A stretch of DNA of 64,000 bases from the NCBI RefSeq assembly GCF_030137545.1, contig NZ_JARUVL010000008.1:1-64000 (forward strand), written 5' to 3'. Below, one piece after another: positions 57,638 through 64,000 of the stretch. Both the position numbers and the translations under genes were made by a program. Origin of the DNA: Virgibacillus sp. LDC-1. Its GTDB lineage: Bacteria > Bacillota > Bacilli > Bacillales > Amphibacillaceae. Under the pieces are notes generated by a model that worked only from the letters and a program-made list of their open reading frames with translations, was not told the DNA's origin and did no database searches. Each line of letters begins with the position of its first letter. Position 1 is the first letter of the stretch.

Positions 57638-58750
57638 ATGCATATTGAACATTTAAATTTAAAGCATTACCGAAATTATGATGAATTAGAGCTTTCCTTT
57701 GACGATAAAGTAAATGTAATCATTGGTGAAAACGCACAAGGAAAAACGAACCTAATGGAAGCAATTTACTTGCTCGCATTTACGAAATCACATCGGACTC
57801 CGAGGGAAAAAGAGCTTATCCAATGGGAAGCAGATTTTGCCAAGGTAGAAGGAAGGATTCATGCGCGCAACCAAGCTTTTCCACTGGAGATTATTATTTC
57901 ATCTAAAGGTAAAAAAGCAAAACGAAATCGAATCGAGCAGAAAAAACTAAGTGATTATATTGGTGCACTGAATGTAGTGATGTTTGCACCAGAGGATTTA
58001 ACACTTGTTAAAGGTCCACCACAAGTTCGCAGACGATTTATTGATATGGAACTCGGACAAATCCAACCAACGTATATTTATCACCTTGGACAATATCAAA
58101 AAATATTAAAGCAACGAAATCATTTGTTAAAGCAAATGCAGCGTAAGCCATCACAGGATACAACGATGCTGCATGTGCTTACAGAACAATTGATTGTACA
58201 CGCTACAAATATCCTCGAGCGACGCTTTTCTTTTTTAGAGCTTCTTAGAAAATGGGCACAGCCAATCCATCAAGGGATCAGTCGTGAACTAGAGCAGCTT
58301 GAAATAAGGTATTCTCCTACGATTGAAGTATTAGAAGCGTCTAGTAGGGAGAAAATAGAAGCTATATACTTGGAAAAATTTGCCCAAATCGAGCAAAAGG
58401 AAATCGAACGAGGCACTACATTAATCGGAACACACCGCGACGACGTTCTTTTTTATGTAAATGGAAAAGATGTGCAGACCTATGGATCACAGGGACAGCA
58501 ACGAACGACCGCATTATCATTAAAGCTAGCGGAGCTAGAATTAATCCATAATGAAGTTGGAGAATATCCTATTCTTCTTCTCGACGATGTGTTAAGTGAA
58601 CTTGACGATTATCGCCAATCCCATTTGTTGAACACGATTCAAGGAAAGGTACAAACCTTTGTATCAACAACAAGTGTAGAAGGGATTCATCATGAAACCT
58701 TGAATAAGGCAGAGCTTTTTCGAATTCATAACGGTAGTGTTGCTCCATAA
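57638..58750 (+). CDS. recF: DNA replication/repair protein RecF
   Basis: 370 aa SMC-like ATPase. Walker [10 protein letters not shown] (30-38), signature YGSQGQQRT, Walker [14 protein letters not shown]. Helps load RecA at gaps. 73 nt after yaaA. Confidence 0.97.
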   Translation: MHIEHLNLKHYRNYDELELSFDDKVNVIIGENAQGKTNLMEAIYLLAFTKSHRTPREKELIQWEADFAKVEGRIHARNQAFPLEIIISSKGKKAKRNRIEQKKLSDYIGALNVVMFAPEDLTLVKGPPQVRRRFIDMELGQIQPTYIYHLGQYQKILKQRNHLLKQMQRKPSQDTTMLHVLTEQLIVHATNILERRFSFLELLRKWAQPIHQGISRELEQLEIRYSPTIEVLEASSREKIEAIYLEKFAQIEQKEIERGTTLIGTHRDDVLFYVNGKDVQTYGSQGQQRTTALSLKLAELELIHNEVGEYPILLLDDVLSELDDYRQSHLLNTIQGKVQTFVSTTSVEGIHHETLNKAELFRIHNGSVAP

Positions 58751-58771
58751 TTTAAATGCGGAGGTATTATA

Positions 58772-61004
<2,233 letters not shown>

Positions 61005-61143
61005 GACGATCAACGGCTATATCCATATGTAAAGAAGTAGAAAAAGATCGAAATACAAAATGGTGGAGCATTACTTCATCGTTTGATAATCGATATGGAT
61101 CACACGAGCAAAATGTTCGGTGTTTTTTAGGAGGTTACTGAAA

Positions 61144-63660
61144 ATGGCAGAACAAGAACGTCCAAGTGTTCAGGAGATAAATATTAGTCAGGAAATACGT
61201 ACTTCATTTCTTGATTATGCAATGAGTGTTATTGTATCGCGTGCATTACCTGATGTTAGAGATGGGCTAAAGCCTGTTCATCGAAGAATTTTATATGCAA
61301 TGAATGATTTAGGAATGCATGCAGATAAAGCATATAAAAAATCAGCTCGTATCGTAGGCGAGGTTATTGGTAAGTATCACCCGCATGGTGATTCCGCGGT
61401 ATATGAGGCAATGGTAAGAATGGCGCAGGATTTCAGTTATCGAAACATGCTTGTTGATGGGCATGGAAATTTTGGATCGGTTGATGGTGACTCAGCTGCG
61501 GCAATGCGTTATACCGAAGCAAGAATGTCAAAAATCGCGATGGAGCTTTTGCGTGATATTAATAAAGATACGATTGATTATGCTGATAACTATGATGGAT
61601 CAGAACGGGAACCAGTTGTATTTCCAGCACGTTTCCCGAACTTATTAGTGAATGGTGCTTCAGGGATTGCTGTAGGGATGGCAACGAATATTCCTCCACA
61701 CAATTTAAGTGAGACAATTGATGCTGTATTGGCGATAAGTAAGGACCCAGATATAACGGTAGAAGAAATTATGGAAAATCATTTACCAGGACCTGACTTT
61801 CCAACTGCAGGACAAATATTAGGAAGAAGCGGAATTCGCAAAGCGTATGAAACCGGTAGAGGCTCGATAACCCTTCGTGCAAAGGTTGATATCGAAGAGC
61901 AGAACAATGGTAAAACAAAAATTATTGTAACCGAGCTACCATATCAGGTAAACAAAGCGAAGCTTATCGAAAAAATTGCCGATCATGTACGCGAAAAGCG
62001 GATTGAAGGGATTACCGATCTTCGGGATGAATCAGATCGGAATGGAATGCGTGTAGTTATGGAGTTACGCCGTGATGCCAATGCAAATGTTGTTTTAAAT
62101 AATTTATATAAATATACGGCATTACAAACGACTTTCGGGATAAACATGCTGGCATTAGTTGATGGACAACCAAAAGTGTTATCTGTGAAGCAAGCATTAC
62201 AGCACTATATTGATCATCAAATTGTCATTATTAAACGACGTACTGCATTTGAATTACGTAAAGCAGAAGCTCGTGCACACATTCTTGAAGGCTTGCGCAT
62301 TGCATTAGATCATTTAGACGAAGTGATTTCATTAATTCGTAGTTCGAAAACTGCTGATATTGCAAGACAAGGATTAATGGAACGCTTTAAGCTATCAGAA
62401 AAGCAATCACAGGCAATCTTAGATATGCGTTTACAACGATTAACAGGACTAGAGCGTGAAAAGATTGAAAGCGAATATAAAGAGCTTCTAAAGCTTATTG
62501 GGGAATTAAAGGAAATCTTAGCGAATGAAGAGCGAGTACTTGAAATTATTCGTGAAGAGCTTACTGAAATTAAAGAACGCTATGGTGATGCCCGTCGTAC
62601 GGAAATAATGGCTGGTGGCGCAGGATTTTTTGAGGATGAAGACCTTATTCCAGAAGAAAATATCGTCATTACCTTAACACATCATGGCTATATTAAGCGA
62701 TTACCTTCTTCAACCTATCGTGCACAACGACGTGGTGGACGAGGTATTCAAGGAATGGGAACGAATGAAGACGATTTTGTGGAACATTTAGTTTCGACTT
62801 CTACCCATGACACGATTCTTTTCTTTACGAATAAAGGAAAGGTATATCGCGTAAAAGGCTATGAAATTCCGGAATTTAGTCGAACCGCAAAAGGACTTCC
62901 AATTATCAATCTCCTGCAAATAGAAAAAGGAGAATGGGTAAATGCTGTTATATCTGTAAATGAATTTAGTGAGAATGCCTATTTATTCTTTACTACGAAG
63001 CACGGGATTTCCAAACGCACGGAACTATCGCAATTTGCCAATATCCGAAAAGGTGGGTTAATTGCACTCGGTCTTCGTGATGAGGATGAGCTCATTTCTG
63101 TTCGTTTAACGGATGGTACAAAGGATATTATGATTGCTACAAAGCATGGCTATTTAATTCGCTTTCCAGAAGAACAAGTGAGATCAATGGGAAGAACGGC
63201 AAGTGGGGTTCGTGGTATTTCACTCCGTGGCGATGATGAAGTAGTGTCTATGGAGATACTTGAAGAAGGCTTGCAAATATTACATGTGACTAACAAAGGT
63301 GTTGGAAAGCGGACACCGGAAGATCAATACCGAATCACTCGTCGAGGTGGTAAGGGTATCTTTACTTGTAAGCTAAATGATGACACAGGACATGTTGTAG
63401 CTGTAAAAGCAGTTACTGGAGAAGAAGATATTATGCTTATTACAGCAGCTGGTATCTTAATTCGAACGCCTGTTCAAGATATTTCGCAAACAGGTAGAAA
63501 TACGCAAGGTGTACGCCTCATCCGTTTACAGGAGGATGAAGAAGTAGCTACCGTTGCAAAGATTGAGAAAGATGAAGAAGAAGAGGAATCAGTAGAGCTA
63601 GCGCAACAAGAAGTAAATTCAGCGGATCAACAACAGGATAATCAACCAGAGGAAGAATAA
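61144..63660 (+). CDS. gyrA: DNA gyrase subunit A
   Basis: 838 aa from the ATG at 61144 (AGGAGG upstream). Catalytic Tyr123 in AMRYTEARM. Quinolone-determining positions are Ser84 and Glu88 in [10 protein letters not shown], the susceptible-type residues. The CTD begins with the GyrA box [10 protein letters not shown] required for DNA wrapping and ends in an acidic Gln/Glu tail. 139 bp after gyrB, which holds no evident signal. Confidence 0.98.
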   Translation: MAEQERPSVQEINISQEIRTSFLDYAMSVIVSRALPDVRDGLKPVHRRILYAMNDLGMHADKAYKKSARIVGEVIGKYHPHGDSAVYEAMVRMAQDFSYRNMLVDGHGNFGSVDGDSAAAMRYTEARMSKIAMELLRDINKDTIDYADNYDGSEREPVVFPARFPNLLVNGASGIAVGMATNIPPHNLSETIDAVLAISKDPDITVEEIMENHLPGPDFPTAGQILGRSGIRKAYETGRGSITLRAKVDIEEQNNGKTKIIVTELPYQVNKAKLIEKIADHVREKRIEGITDLRDESDRNGMRVVMELRRDANANVVLNNLYKYTALQTTFGINMLALVDGQPKVLSVKQALQHYIDHQIVIIKRRTAFELRKAEARAHILEGLRIALDHLDEVISLIRSSKTADIARQGLMERFKLSEKQSQAILDMRLQRLTGLEREKIESEYKELLKLIGELKEILANEERVLEIIREELTEIKERYGDARRTEIMAGGAGFFEDEDLIPEENIVITLTHHGYIKRLPSSTYRAQRRGGRGIQGMGTNEDDFVEHLVSTSTHDTILFFTNKGKVYRVKGYEIPEFSRTAKGLPIINLLQIEKGEWVNAVISVNEFSENAYLFFTTKHGISKRTELSQFANIRKGGLIALGLRDEDELISVRLTDGTKDIMIATKHGYLIRFPEEQVRSMGRTASGVRGISLRGDDEVVSMEILEEGLQILHVTNKGVGKRTPEDQYRITRRGGKGIFTCKLNDDTGHVVAVKAVTGEEDIMLITAAGILIRTPVQDISQTGRNTQGVRLIRLQEDEEVATVAKIEKDEEEEESVELAQQEVNSADQQQDNQPEEE

Positions 63661-63671
63661 ATGGATGGAAG

Positions 63672-63703
63672 GAAGAAATCGGCTATTGAAGGCCGATTTC
63701 TTC
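63672..63703 (+). terminator. gyrA terminator
   Basis: GAAGAAATCGGC (63672-63683) and GCCGATTTCTTC (63692-63703), perfect 12-bp arms; a T-rich tract follows at a short distance. Confidence 0.75.
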
Positions 63704-63766
63704 ACATCTAAACGTTTTTTTCTATCGTAGCATTGGATAGTGAATATTCAGTTGGGAGGATATGAA

Positions 63767-64000
63767 ATGCGGGTAAAAGCTTCACAATTGGTTCCAGGTT
63801 GTATTTTATTGAATGATGTCAAAGGTAAAACAAACCGTCCTATTATGCATAAAAATACTGTGCTAACAAGCGAGCATATTGTAGTTTTAGAACGATTTTT
63901 AGTTACAGAAGTCGATGTTTCTACAAAGCTAGAAGCAGGAGAACTATTTCAACCGCAAAATAACCAAACACAACCAACACAAGAAGCACAACCAGATATT
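63767..64000 (+). CDS. N-terminal part of an HD-GYP-type protein, cut by the window edge
   Basis: 78 codons, open to the right end. ATG at 63767 with GGGAGGA 6 nt upstream; an ATG five bases earlier hits a stop. The N terminus (MRVKASQLVPGCILLNDVKG, then IMHKNTVLTSEHI) is the small domain that precedes HD-GYP cyclic-di-GMP phosphodiesterase domains in bacilli, and such a gene commonly follows gyrA in this group. The catalytic part is outside the window, so the assignment is from the leader domain only. Confidence 0.65.
   Translation, partial: MRVKASQLVPGCILLNDVKGKTNRPIMHKNTVLTSEHIVVLERFLVTEVDVSTKLEAGELFQPQNNQTQPTQEAQPDI

Overview
The window is a low-GC Firmicutes chromosome segment centred on the replication origin. 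The gene order rpsR-ssb-rpsF-ychF ... parB-parA-noc-rsmG-mnmG-mnmE-jag-yidC-rnpA-rpmH // oriC // dnaA-dnaN-yaaA-recF-remB-gyrB-gyrA, with purA, dnaC, rplI, gdpP and walRKHIJ-htrC on the left arm, is that of Bacillaceae. SpoIIIJ/YidC, YyaC and the Noc/Soj/Spo0J set point to a spore former. The proteins feel closest to Oceanobacillus/Virgibacillus-like bacilli, but that is an impression from reading, not a search result. Almost all housekeeping genes run away from the origin at about 53.8-55.9 kb: minus strand to its left, plus strand to its right.

Region by region. 1-4.37 kb: an AT-rich accessory patch abutting the 3' end of rlmH. It holds an XRE-ImmA/IrrE protease-regulator with an unknown partner gene and, divergent from them, a ComEC-like metallo-beta-lactamase protein with a membrane protein. 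A 13-bp imperfect repeat containing the rlmH stop codon recurs at 122-134, so this looks like cargo at an SCC-type rlmH integration site. 4.4-16 kb: rlmH, a D-Ala-D-Ala carboxypeptidase with a CcpA-type cre box on its promoter, a PiT/DUF47 phosphate uptake pair, an overlapping GNAT/deoxyribosyltransferase-like/DUF2785 trio, a secreted triple-repeat protein, a formate/nitrite channel, DinB, an ABC exporter and DoxX. 16-25 kb: a DnaA-box cluster, then htrC-walJIHKR (read right to left) and an M23/G5/LysM peptidase. 25-33 kb: purA with a PurR operator, then dnaC-rplI-gdpP-yybS. 33-36.3 kb: a molybdate module (YvgK-like regulator plus modABC) with a 20-bp-phased operator. 36.4-53.6 kb: rpsR-ssb-rpsF with a probable S6:S18 leader, ychF, the mscS region, yyaC, a cysteine desulfurase carrying an internal parS, parB-parA, noc with a second parS, rsmG-mnmG-mnmE, jag-yidC-rnpA-rpmH. 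53.7-55.9 kb: a bipartite oriC around dnaA. 55.9-64 kb: dnaN to gyrA and the start of an HD-GYP protein.

Co-operation of parts: DnaA boxes on both sides of dnaA, with a DnaA-trio/AT-rich tract before dnaN, form the origin. Two parS sites serve ParB(Spo0J)/ParA(Soj), and a perfect Noc-binding palindrome at 11.7 kb serves Noc. WalRK with WalHIJ, the M23 peptidase, HtrC and the carboxypeptidase form a cell-wall cluster. Two long imperfect-palindrome repeats (13.57 and 25.42 kb) belong to one dispersed family. No tRNA, rRNA, CRISPR array, intact insertion sequence or recombinase was found.
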